Shown one piece after another: positions 42,059-50,500 of a DNA stretch of 64,000 bases. Numbering within the stretch: the stretch's first letter is position 1; each line of letters opens with the position of its first letter. Origin of the DNA: DATBQN01 sp963755825. Its GTDB lineage: Bacteria > Acidobacteriota > Thermoanaerobaculia > Multivoradales > UBA5704. The position numbers were made by a program, and so were the translations under genes. The stretch is taken from the NCBI GenBank assembly GCA_963755825.1, contig CAVWLA010000002.1:1-64000 (forward strand), read 5' to 3'. Under the pieces are notes generated by a model that did not search any database, had not been told where the DNA came from, and saw nothing but the letters and a program-made list of their open reading frames with translations.

Positions 42059-43422
42059 GCCTCCTCCACCGTCACCTCGACGCGGCTCTCCACCTCTTCG
42101 CGGGCGAGGAGCGCCGGCCAGTAGGCGACGACCTCTTGCGGCTTCGGACGGCCGCCGGCGAAGCCGGTGACGCCCGGCGGGCCGCCGGTCACCAGCGGCG
42201 CGATCTCCTTGCCGAAGCGCTCGACGCGCTTGGCATCGGCGTCGTGGACGCCCAGCCGCAGCACCACCTCGGGCGGCTCGGCGGGCGCCGCGAGGATGCC
42301 GGGGAGGCAGGCGCCGATCCCCACCAGCTCCTGCATGCGATGGGCGGGGTCGAAGGTGACGCCGGCGCGCTCCAGGCGCTTCCAGACGATGTCCGCCGCC
42401 AGCTCGGCCTTCTCGATCGCCCGCGGCCCCGAGATGGTCAGCTGCCCGGTCGTCTTGTAGCCGTCGAGGTAGGAGCCCGAGATCTTCAGGAACGGCGTCT
42501 TCGGCCGCCCCTCGATGCCGTAGACCTCGACGCGGTCCTCCCCCGCCTGGCGCAGGCGGATCGAGGTGAAGTCGGCGACGCAGTCCGGGGTGATGTACTC
42601 GGTGGGGCTCGCCATCTCATAGAGGAGCTGCTCGGAGACGGTGTCGACGGTCACCATGCCGCCGGTGCCGCCGTGCTTGGTGACGCAGAAGGTGCCGTCC
42701 GGCCGCGCCTCGACGAGCGGGAAGCCGACGTTCCAGAGATTGGGCACCTCCCACCAGCGGCTGAAGTTGCCGCCCGTGCACTGCGGCCCGCACTCGAGGA
42801 TGTGGCCGGCGATGGTGCCGGCGGCGAGGAGGTCCCACTGCTCCTCGCCCCAGCCGAACTCGTGGATCATCGGCGCCAGGGCGAGCGCGGTGTCGGTCAC
42901 CCGGCCGCAGAGGACGATGTGGGCCTCTTGGGCGAGCGCCTGGACGATCGGCCGCGCGCCGAGGTAGGCGTTGGCGCTGGTCACCTTGCCGACGTGCGGC
43001 GCCAGCGGCTCGCCGGTGTCCATGTTCTCGAGCCGATGGCCGGCGGCGATGAGCTCGGCGAGGCGCGGGAAGATGTCGTCTCCCTCGACGACGCCGACGC
43101 GCAGGCCGCTGACCCCGAGCTCGCGCGCCACCTGGAAGATCTTGGCGCGGCAGGCGCGGGGGTTCAAACCGCCGGCGTTGGTGAGGATGCGGACGTTCCG
43201 CTCCTTGATCTCCGGCAGCACGCGGCGGACGAAGCCGATGAAGTCGGTGGCATAGCCCAGGCGCGCGTCCTTGAGCTTCTGCCGCATCATGATCGAGAGG
43301 GTGACCTCGGCGAGGTAGTCCATGCCGATGTAGTCGATCGGACCGCCGCGCAGCAGGTCGACCGGCGCGTCGACGTTGTCGCCCCAGAAGCCCTGCCCGT
43401 TGCCGATGCGGACGGATCTCAT
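42055..43422 (-). CDS. atuA: AtuA family protein (acyclic terpene utilisation, DUF1446)
   Basis: About 455 residues from ATG 43422. Family blocks are RIGNGQGFWGDNVDAP, GPIDYIGMDYLAEVTLSIM, RILTNAGGLNPRACR, VVEGDDI, LCGRVTDTALALAPMIHEFGW, AGTIAGHILECGPQCTGGNFS and GGTGGMVTVDTVSEQLLYE. AtuA is needed for growth on acyclic terpenes in pseudomonads and occurs in CoA-ester degradation clusters; its reaction is not settled. The C-terminal domain is encoded separately two genes downstream. Confidence 0.92.
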   Translation of the reverse strand: MRSVRIGNGQGFWGDNVDAPVDLLRGGPIDYIGMDYLAEVTLSIMMRQKLKDARLGYATDFIGFVRRVLPEIKERNVRILTNAGGLNPRACRAKIFQVARELGVSGLRVGVVEGDDIFPRLAELIAAGHRLENMDTGEPLAPHVGKVTSANAYLGARPIVQALAQEAHIVLCGRVTDTALALAPMIHEFGWGEEQWDLLAAGTIAGHILECGPQCTGGNFSRWWEVPNLWNVGFPLVEARPDGTFCVTKHGGTGGMVTVDTVSEQLLYEMASPTEYITPDCVADFTSIRLRQAGEDRVEVYGIEGRPKTPFLKISGSYLDGYKTTGQLTISGPRAIEKAELAADIVWKRLERAGVTFDPAHRMQELVGIGACLPGILAAPAEPPEVVLRLGVHDADAKRVERFGKEIAPLVTGGPPGVTGFAGGRPKPQEVVAYWPALLAREEVESRVEVTVEEA

Positions 43423-43581
43423 TCGGGGGTGAAGGTTAGCACGCGGCCGCGTGCCGGCAGCCGGCCGGCCGCGGGGTGTCAGCCGCCGTTTGCAGGCTGG
43501 CGGGATGCCCGTTAGAGTGTGCCGCGGCCGGCGCATCCGTGCGCTCCGCGCCACCATCCCAGCGACCCTCTGGAGCCCGCC

Positions 43582-44034
43582 ATGACCCGAACCGTCTCCG
43601 CGCTCTCGCTCGCCATGCTCCTCGTCTCCCTGGCCCTCTTCGCGGCCGCCGGCCAGCGCTTCCGGCCCGGCCTCTGGGAGGTGACGGCGTCGACCGCCGG
43701 CCCGCACCCGAGCTCCAAGAGCAAGACGCGCTGCTACACCCCGGAAGAGGTCAAGGTCGCCAACGGCAGCGCCGCCGAGGTGGCCGCCGCGACGCGGGCC
43801 AACGCGGCGACCCGCTCCTTCGAGAGCAAGGGGTGCAAGATCGCCGACCTGCAGGTGGCGGGCGACCGCATCACCGAGGTCGTCCAGTGCCCGAGCTTCA
43901 CCTGGAAGGACGTCACCACCTACCTGCCGGGCGACCGCTTCGAGGCCGACACCACGATGACGCCGAAAAAGGGCGCCGAGCACAGGATCCACCAGGCGGC
44001 GCACCGCGTCGGCGACTGCACCGGCAAGCCGTAG
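43582..44034 (+). CDS. Secreted DUF3617-like protein
   Basis: 150 residues. A signal peptide (about 1-24) is followed by FRPGLWEVTAS, RCYTPEEV, GCKIADLQVAGDRITEVVQCPSF and a C-terminal CTGKP. These match the short periplasmic DUF3617 family with conserved Cys pairs. It is a single rightward gene placed inside the leftward acyl-CoA cluster and convergent with the carboxyltransferase gene. Confidence 0.78.
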   Translation: MTRTVSALSLAMLLVSLALFAAAGQRFRPGLWEVTASTAGPHPSSKSKTRCYTPEEVKVANGSAAEVAAATRANAATRSFESKGCKIADLQVAGDRITEVVQCPSFTWKDVTTYLPGDRFEADTTMTPKKGAEHRIHQAAHRVGDCTGKP

Positions 44035-44058
44035 CGGGCGGCTGGTGCGAAGAGCGCG

Positions 44059-45720
44059 CTACGTCTGCAGGACGCCGGTCTTGAACTCGGCGAGGTCGGG
44101 GTTGCAGGCGACCGCGGCGAGCGAGCGGGCGAGGATCTGGCGGGTGTGGCGGGGATCGATGATGGCGTCGACCCACAGGCGCGCCGCGGCGTAGCGCGGG
44201 TTCATCGCCGCGGCGTAGCGCCCCTGGATCTCCGCCAGGCGGGCCTTCTTCTCTTCCTCCGTCACGTCGTCGCGGTTCTTCAGCTGGATCGAGAGCAGCG
44301 TCTTCGACGCCTGGTCGCCCCCCATCACCGCGATCGACGCCGACGGCCAGGCGTAGAGGAAGCGCGCACCGTAGGCCTTGCCGCACATCGCGTAGTTGCC
44401 GGCGCCGTAGGAGTTGCCGACGAAGAGGGTGATCTTCGGCACCACCGAGTTGGCCACCGCGTTGACCATCTTGGCGCCGTCCTTGATGATGCCGCCGCGC
44501 TCGGCGCGGCTCCCCACCATGAAGCCGGTGACGTCCTGCAGGAAGAGGAGGGGGATCTTCTTCTGGTTGCAGAGCTCGACGAAGCGCGCCGCCTTGTCGG
44601 CCGACTCGGAGTAGATGACGCCGCCGATCTGCAGCTCCCTGTCGCCCGGCTTGGTGCCGGTCGTCCGCTCGACGATCGAGCGCTGGTTGGCGACCACCCC
44701 GACCACCCGCCCGTCGATCCAGCCGGTGCCGCAGACGAGGGTGCGGCCGTAGGTCGCCTTGTACTCGTCGAGCTCGCTGCCGTCGAGGAGCCGGGCCAGC
44801 ACCTCGTTGATGTCGTACGGCTTGCCGCGGTCGACGGGGACGACGCCGTAGAGCTCGTCGGCCGGGTAGAGCGGCGGCGCCGGCGCGCGGCGAGCGAAGG
44901 GGGCGGCGGCGCCGGCGGCGAGCTGGGCGAGCTGGCGGCGGAGGGCGGCGAGGCAGCTGGCGTCGTCCGGATGGCGATGGTCGACGTCGCCCGAGATGTC
45001 GCACTGCACCATCGCGCCGCCGAGCTCCTCGTTGTCGATCCGCTCGCCGATCGCCGCCTGCACCAGGTGGGAGCCGGCGAGGAAGATCGAGCCGGTGCCC
45101 TCGACGATGTGCGCCTCGTCGCTCATGATCGGCAGATAGGCGCCGCCGGCGACGCAGGAGCCCATGATGGCGGCGAGCTGGAAGACGCCGGCGGCGGAGA
45201 GCCGCGCGTTGTTGTAGAAGGCGCGGCCGAAGTGCTCGCGGTCGGGGAAGATCTCGTCCTGCATGGGCAGGAAGACGCCCGCCGAATCGACCAGGTAGAC
45301 GATCGACAGGCGGTTCTCGAGCGCGATCTCCTGGGCGCGGAGGACCTTCTTGCAGGTGAGCGGGAACCAGGCGCCGGCCTTGACCGTGGCGTCGTTCGCC
45401 ACCACCACGACGTCGCGGCCGTGGACGGCGCCGATGCCGACGACGACCCCCGCCGCCGGCGCGCCGCCGTACTCCTCGTAGAAGCCGTGGGCGGTCCACA
45501 GGCCGAGCTCGAGGAACGGCGCGCCGGGATCGCAGAGCGCCGCCACCCGCTCGCGGGCGGTCATCTTCCCCTGCGCGCGCTGCTTCGCCTGCGCCTTCTC
45601 GCCGCCGCCGAGCGCGATCGCAGCCTCCTCCTCGCGCAGCCGCTCGACGGCGCCGCGCCAGTGCGCCGCCCGCCGCGCGAACGCGTCGTCCCGCTTCAGC
45701 CTGCTGATGAGAGCTCCCAA
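44059..45720 (-). CDS. Biotin-dependent acyl-CoA carboxylase, carboxyltransferase (beta) subunit
   Basis: About 553 residues. The start is TTG at 45720, 5 bases after GGGAGGGG; an in-frame extension further upstream runs through a dispersed repeat and is rejected. The carboxyltransferase fold shows QGKMTARERVAALCDPG, VVVVANDATVKAGAWFPLT, VDSAGVFLPMQDE, GGAYLPIMSDEAHIVEG, LQDVTGFMVGSRAE and SYGAGNYAMCGKAY. These patterns fit methylcrotonyl-CoA or geranyl-CoA carboxylase. The biotin carboxylase/carrier subunit is not in the window. With AtuA and the crotonase it points to leucine or terpenoid degradation. Confidence 0.92.
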   Translation of the reverse strand: MGALISRLKRDDAFARRAAHWRGAVERLREEEAAIALGGGEKAQAKQRAQGKMTARERVAALCDPGAPFLELGLWTAHGFYEEYGGAPAAGVVVGIGAVHGRDVVVVANDATVKAGAWFPLTCKKVLRAQEIALENRLSIVYLVDSAGVFLPMQDEIFPDREHFGRAFYNNARLSAAGVFQLAAIMGSCVAGGAYLPIMSDEAHIVEGTGSIFLAGSHLVQAAIGERIDNEELGGAMVQCDISGDVDHRHPDDASCLAALRRQLAQLAAGAAAPFARRAPAPPLYPADELYGVVPVDRGKPYDINEVLARLLDGSELDEYKATYGRTLVCGTGWIDGRVVGVVANQRSIVERTTGTKPGDRELQIGGVIYSESADKAARFVELCNQKKIPLLFLQDVTGFMVGSRAERGGIIKDGAKMVNAVANSVVPKITLFVGNSYGAGNYAMCGKAYGARFLYAWPSASIAVMGGDQASKTLLSIQLKNRDDVTEEEKKARLAEIQGRYAAAMNPRYAAARLWVDAIIDPRHTRQILARSLAAVACNPDLAEFKTGVLQT

Positions 45721-45748
45721 GCGATCCCCTCCCGGACGAACGGCGCGG

Positions 45749-45754
45749 ATTATA
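45749..45754 (-). promoter_or_regulatory. -10 box of the carboxyltransferase gene
   Basis: Perfect TATAAT on the minus strand in a very GC-rich stretch, 28 bases before the TTG start. No clear -35 hexamer is seen. Confidence 0.45.
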
Positions 45755-45790
45755 CGGGACGGGGCGCGGGCGGCCGGCCGACCGCAGGTA

Positions 45791-45884
45791 GTGGGGTCAG
45801 TTTGGTTCCGAGGACGGTCGCCCGGAAGGGCGTGATGGGCGGGGGGCCGAGGGCGACCGCCCGCAGGAGACCAAACGGACCCAC
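45791..45884. repeat. Dispersed palindromic element, copy 2 (inverted)
   Basis: About 94 bp, the reverse-complement counterpart of 8863-8957. It lies between the divergent carboxyltransferase and MoaD-MoaE genes. The ends are GTGGGGTCAGTTTGGTTCC and, inverted, GTGGGTCCGTTTGGTCTCC. It is noncoding in both copies. Confidence 0.75.
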
Positions 45885-45934
45885 TGCCGACCGTCGCCAC
45901 GGACCGGCGGCCCGGCCCCTGCTACCATCCGACC

Positions 45935-46648
45935 ATGCGCATCCGCCTCCTCGCCTTCGCCAGCGCCGGCGACGCCCTGGGCTTCACCGAGGGCGCCCTC
46001 GAGCTGCCGGAGGGGAGCCGCGTCGCCGACCTCCGCGCGCGGCTCGACCGCGAGCATCCGCGGCTCGGCCCGCTGTGGCCGCGGCTGGCGATCGCCGTCG
46101 ACGGGCGGGTGGCCGGGCCGGACGAGGAGCTGCATGAAGGGGCCGAGGTGGCGCTCCTGCCGCCGGTCTCGGGCGGCTCCGGCGAGGAAGGGGACTCCCC
46201 GGCCGACCGCCGCCGGACGGCGCTCTCCGACGGACCGCTCGACGTGCCGGGGGCGCTCGCCCGCGTCTGCGGCGCGGGGCGCGGCGCCGTCATCCTCTTC
46301 CTCGGCACCGTGCGCGGCAGCCACCGCGGCCGCCGCGTCGAGCGGCTCGCCTACAGCGCCTACCAGGTGATGGCCGAGGCGGCGCTCGAGCGCATCGCCG
46401 GCGACCTCGAGCGCGAGCACCAGGACCTCCGCGTCGCCATCGTCCACCGCCTCGGCGAGGTCGCGGTCGGCGAGGCGAGCGTCGCCATCGCCGTCGCCGC
46501 TCCCCACCGCGCCGCCGCCTACCAGGCGAGCCGCGCCGCCCTCGAGCGCCTCAAGGCCGAGGTGCCGATCTGGAAGCGCGAGCACTACGAGGGCGGCGAG
46601 TCGTCGTGGCGCGAAGAGGAGCCGTTGATCGGCGACGGGCCGGGTTGA
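45935..46648 (+). CDS. moaX: Molybdopterin synthase, MoaD-MoaE fusion
   Basis: 237 residues. Residues 1-81 are a MoaD-like ubiquitin fold ending in the Gly-Gly (PPVSGG) that carries the thiocarboxylate sulfur. A linker of about 20 residues joins it to a MoaE domain (about 100-230) with FLGTVRGSHRG, YSAYQVMAEAAL, VAIVHRLGEVAVGEASVAIAV and the active-site Lys region LERLKAEVPIWKRE. The enzyme makes molybdopterin from precursor Z. The Gly-Gly is internal, so cleavage is expected, as described for mycobacterial MoaX. TACCAT ends 6 bases before the ATG, indicating a leaderless start. No other molybdenum-cofactor genes are nearby. Confidence 0.93.
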   Translation: MRIRLLAFASAGDALGFTEGALELPEGSRVADLRARLDREHPRLGPLWPRLAIAVDGRVAGPDEELHEGAEVALLPPVSGGSGEEGDSPADRRRTALSDGPLDVPGALARVCGAGRGAVILFLGTVRGSHRGRRVERLAYSAYQVMAEAALERIAGDLEREHQDLRVAIVHRLGEVAVGEASVAIAVAAPHRAAAYQASRAALERLKAEVPIWKREHYEGGESSWREEEPLIGDGPG

Positions 46649-46701
46649 TTCCGCTCGTCGGCGACGGGCCGGATTGATGCCGCTTATCGGCAAGGGCTGA
46701 T
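46622..46701. repeat. Short tandem repeat at the end of the MoaD-MoaE gene
   Basis: Two 29-bp units (46622-46650 and 46651-46679) and a decayed 22-bp third (46680-46701). The first unit contains the last codons and stop of the gene, so the repeats look like duplications of the gene's end. Confidence 0.7.
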
Positions 46702-46751
46702 CCCCGAGGCCACCGCAAGCTCGCCACCGATGGTGGCTGGGAGGACGATCC

Positions 46752-47588
46752 ATGGTGACGCAGGCTGAACGCGGACGGGCTTTCCGGGCGCTCCACGCGC
46801 GCGCCGGCGCCTTCATCATCCCCAACCCGTGGGACGTCGGCACGGCGCGGCTGCTGGCCCATCTCGGCTTCGAGGCGCTCGCCACCACCAGCATGGGGAT
46901 GGCCTTCGCCGCCGGCCAGCGCGACGGCGCGGTCGAGCGGCCGCGGGTGATCGAGCACCTGGCGGCGATCGTCGAGGCCACCGACCTGCCGGTCAACGCC
47001 GACCTCGAGAACGGCTTCGGCGACGCGCCGGAGACGGTCGCCGAGACCATCCGCATGGCGGCGGCGGCGGGTGCCGTCGGCGGCTCGATCGAGGACGCCA
47101 CCGGCCGCGCCGGCGATCCGATCTACGACCGCGGCTTCGCCGCCGACCGGATGCGCGCCGCCGCGGAGGCGGTCGCCGCGCTCCCCTTCCCCTTCCTCCT
47201 CACCGGCCGGGCCGAGAACTACCTGCACGGGCGCCCCGACCTCGCCGACACCATCGCGCGGCTGCAGGCCTACCAGGAGGCGGGGGCCGACGTCCTCTAC
47301 GCGCCGGCGCTCGCCACCGCCGACGACATCGCCGCCGTCGTGCGCTCGGTCGACCGCCCGGTCAACGTCGTGATGGGGCTCCGCGGCGCCCAGCTCGACC
47401 TCGCGGCGCTCGCCGCGATGGGCGTCCGCCGCGTCAGCCTCGGCAGCACGCTCGCGCGCACCGCCCTCGGAGCCCTCCTGCGCGCCGCCCGCGAGATGCG
47501 CGACGAGGGCACCTTCACCTTCGCCGCCGGCGCCGCCAGCCCGCGCGAGATCGGCGACCTGCTGGCGCGCCCCGAGAGCTCGAGCTAG
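46752..47588 (+). CDS. Isocitrate lyase/phosphoenolpyruvate mutase family enzyme
   Basis: 278 residues. The ATG follows GGAGGA. Family features are IPNPWDVGTARLLAHLGFEALATTS, VNADLENGFGDAPETVAETIRMAAAAGAVGGSIED, LLTGRAENYL and VNVVMGLRGAQLDLAALAAMGVRRVS. The isocitrate-lyase KKCGH loop is absent, so it is not the glyoxylate-cycle lyase. Carboxy-PEP mutase or oxaloacetate-hydrolase-like activity is possible; the substrate is unknown. Confidence 0.9.
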   Translation: MVTQAERGRAFRALHARAGAFIIPNPWDVGTARLLAHLGFEALATTSMGMAFAAGQRDGAVERPRVIEHLAAIVEATDLPVNADLENGFGDAPETVAETIRMAAAAGAVGGSIEDATGRAGDPIYDRGFAADRMRAAAEAVAALPFPFLLTGRAENYLHGRPDLADTIARLQAYQEAGADVLYAPALATADDIAAVVRSVDRPVNVVMGLRGAQLDLAALAAMGVRRVSLGSTLARTALGALLRAAREMRDEGTFTFAAGAASPREIGDLLARPESSS

Positions 47589-50500
47589 GGCTTCGCCGCG
47601 GCCGGCGGGTCCACCCCCGGAGCGAGGGCGAGGTCGAGCGCCGCGGTGCCCGGCGCCTCGACCGTCACCGTGGCGGTCAGCGTCAGGTAGCCGGGCTTGC
47701 GGAAGGTGACGGCGTAGGAGCCGGCGACCAGGGTGTCGAAGCCGAAGTGGCCCAGCGCGTCCGACGTCCTCGCCGAGGGGCCGCCGGGCGTCGCGGCGCC
47801 GACCGCCGTGGCGCCGACCGTCACGTCGGCGAGAGGCAGGCCCGTCGAGGCGTCGACGACGGAGCCGGCGATACCGCCGGCGGCGAGGTCGACCTCGATC
47901 GTCTGGTCGTCCTCGAGGTCGAGGGTCCGCCGGGCGGTGAGCCGGGACGGGAAGTCCAGGACGAACAGTGATGCCGGCCCAGCGGGGAGCCCCTCGAGGC
48001 GGAAGGCGCCGGCGGAATCGGTGACGTCTCGCGCCGCGGCTCCGGCGCCCTTGGCTCCAATACCGCTCCCCGTCGCCTGCACGTTGACCTGCGCCCCGGG
48101 GAACGGCTGGCCGTTCAGGAGCACCGTGCCGCGGAGCGTCAGCCCGGCTCCCAGCTCGATGTCGAGATGGGCGTCGGCCGCGTCGTCGGCGATCGTCACC
48201 TCGCCCTGGCCGCGCCTCCCCGTGCCGCTCGCCGACGCCGTCACCTCCCAGCGCCCGGCGGCGAGCGAGGTGATCTGGTAGGAGCCGTCGGCGCCGAGCT
48301 CCCCGCTGGCGATCCCCGACGGGCCCTGGGCCTCGACGGCGAGCGTCGCCTGATCCTCCGGCCGGCTGCCGAGGACGGTGCCGGAGAGGGTGGCGCCGCC
48401 GGCGAGGACGAGCTGCAGACCGGTGAGCGGGGCTCCCTCGACCTGCAGATCGAGAGAGCGCCCCGATGCCGGTGAGCCCATCGCGCGGGCGGCGGAGAGC
48501 GCGTAGGCGCCGGCGACGACGTGCTCGAAACGGAAGCCGCCCTGATCGTCGCTCGCGGTGAGCTCGGGGCGCCTTCCACCGCCAGCCGGCCGGAGGATGA
48601 CCGCGGCGCCCGCGACCGGCGCGCCGCCGCGATCGACCACGCTCCCCTGCACCTCGACGCTGCTGGCGAAGCGCAGGCCGACGTGCGCCTCCCCGGCACC
48701 GACCTCGACCTCCTGCGACGTGCGGCCGAGGTCGGGATGGTCCGCGGTGACGAGCTGGCGCCCCGCCGCGACACCCTCCAGCCGGAAGGCGCCGTCGCCG
48801 TCGGACAGCGCGCCGGCGCCGCTCGAAAAGCTCATGCCCGAGGCACCGGAAGAGAGCTCCCGGATGGCGCTCGCGCTCACCCCGGCGCCAGCGACCGGCC
48901 GCCCGTCGTCCGTCGTCACGGTGCCGCTGATCGCCGCGCCGCGCTTCATCACCACCTCGACGCCGTCGAGCGTGCCTCCCGCCGGCACCACCAGTCCGCT
49001 CGCCTGCGAGCTCTCGAAGCCGCCGGCCGTCACCTCGAGGCGGACGTGGCCGTCCGGCGCGGTCTCGATCTCGAAGCTGCCGTCCTCCTTGGTCGTCCGC
49101 ACGTTGCCGAAGCGCTCGAGGAATGCCGGATCGTGGTCCTCGGGCTCGGCCCTCACCCGGGCGCCGGCGACCGCCTCGCGGCTCTCGTCGATCACCCGGC
49201 CCGCGATCCGCGCCGACTTCTCGAGGACGACGACCAGGGGACGCTCAGCCGGCACGACGCGGGGGATCGCGCGCTCCTTGAAGCCGGTGCAGGCGACCCG
49301 GAGGTCGACGTTACCGCCGGGCTGGAGGTCGGCGATGCGGAAGCGGCCGTCGACACCGGTGGTGACCGGATCGAGGCCGACCCCGTAGCTGCCGTGCGAG
49401 GTGCGGCTGGAGATCGTGGCGGTGACGCTGGCGCCGGCGAGCGGCCGGCGGCCGTCGGTGACGCGGCCCTCGAGCGCCGCTCCGGGCGTCAGGCGGAGGG
49501 TGCCCAGGTCCGTCGCCGGCCCGCTCGCGGCGATGGCGAGGCCGCGCGACACCGCCGGCGCGAACCCCGCCTTCGTCGCCACCGCGGCGGCGCGGCCGGC
49601 GGGGAGGTGCTGGAAGCGGCAGACGCCCTTGGCATCGGCCTTCGCCGTGAGGACTCCGGTGCCGCCGCGCGGCGAGCCGACCGTCGCCGCGAGGAGCCGC
49701 GAGGTGTCCGGAGGCATGATGAGCTCGACCGTGGCGCCGGCGACCGGCGCGCCGTCGGGGCCCTCGACGCGGGCGATGGCGGCACGCCCGGCGTCGAGCA
49801 CGATGGTGAGCGGCGGCCGGCGGGCGCGCGGCGCGAGAGCGGGGAGCGCGACCGACCGCGAGGCGAAACCCGCCGCCGTCGCCGTCAGCGTCCAGGCCCC
49901 GCGCAGCGGGAGGAGGGTCGAGAAGCTCCCGTCGCGGCCGGCGAACGCCGCACGGCTCGCCCCCGATCGGCCGCCGCGCTCGTAGCCGAAGCCGCCGGCG
50001 ATCCCGCTCGACGGCCGCACCTCGGCACCGGCGATGGGGAGGCGGCCGGGGTCAACCACCCAGCCGGCGGCGATCGCGCCGGGGGGGAGGACGAGGGTCG
50101 GACCATGGCTGCCGGGAGCGGCGCCGGCCGTCGCCCGCGCGGCGTCGCCCCGGAAGTGCGCCGCGGCCCACGCGATCAGCCCCGCCTTCGGACCGCCCGG
50201 GTTGGGCAGCGCGTAGGCGCCGCGCCCATCGGCGAGCACCCAGCGCCCGAGGTCGGCGTTCGAGGCGACGATGGCGCCGGCGAGCGGCCGGCGGTCCTCG
50301 GCATCCACCACGCGGCCGGCGGCGACGGCGGCGAGCGGCAGGGTGACGACCGCCGGCTGCCCCGCCGGGGCCGGCGGCAGCTTGCCGCTCCACACCCGGC
50401 CGTCCGCCGCCAGCACCTGGAGCTCGCCGGCGGGCGGCGTGAAGCGGGCGCCGCCGTCCTCGCCGGTGACGGCGAGCGGCAGATCGTCCACCGCGGTGGC

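Noticed and set aside
45721..45900. Upstream extension of the carboxyltransferase gene
   Set aside because: The extension is translated dispersed repeat; the TTG at 45720 has a strong ribosome site.
46752..47588. Isocitrate lyase completing a glyoxylate shunt with the malate synthase at 56.8 kb
   Set aside because: Too short for isocitrate lyase and lacking the KKCGH catalytic loop.
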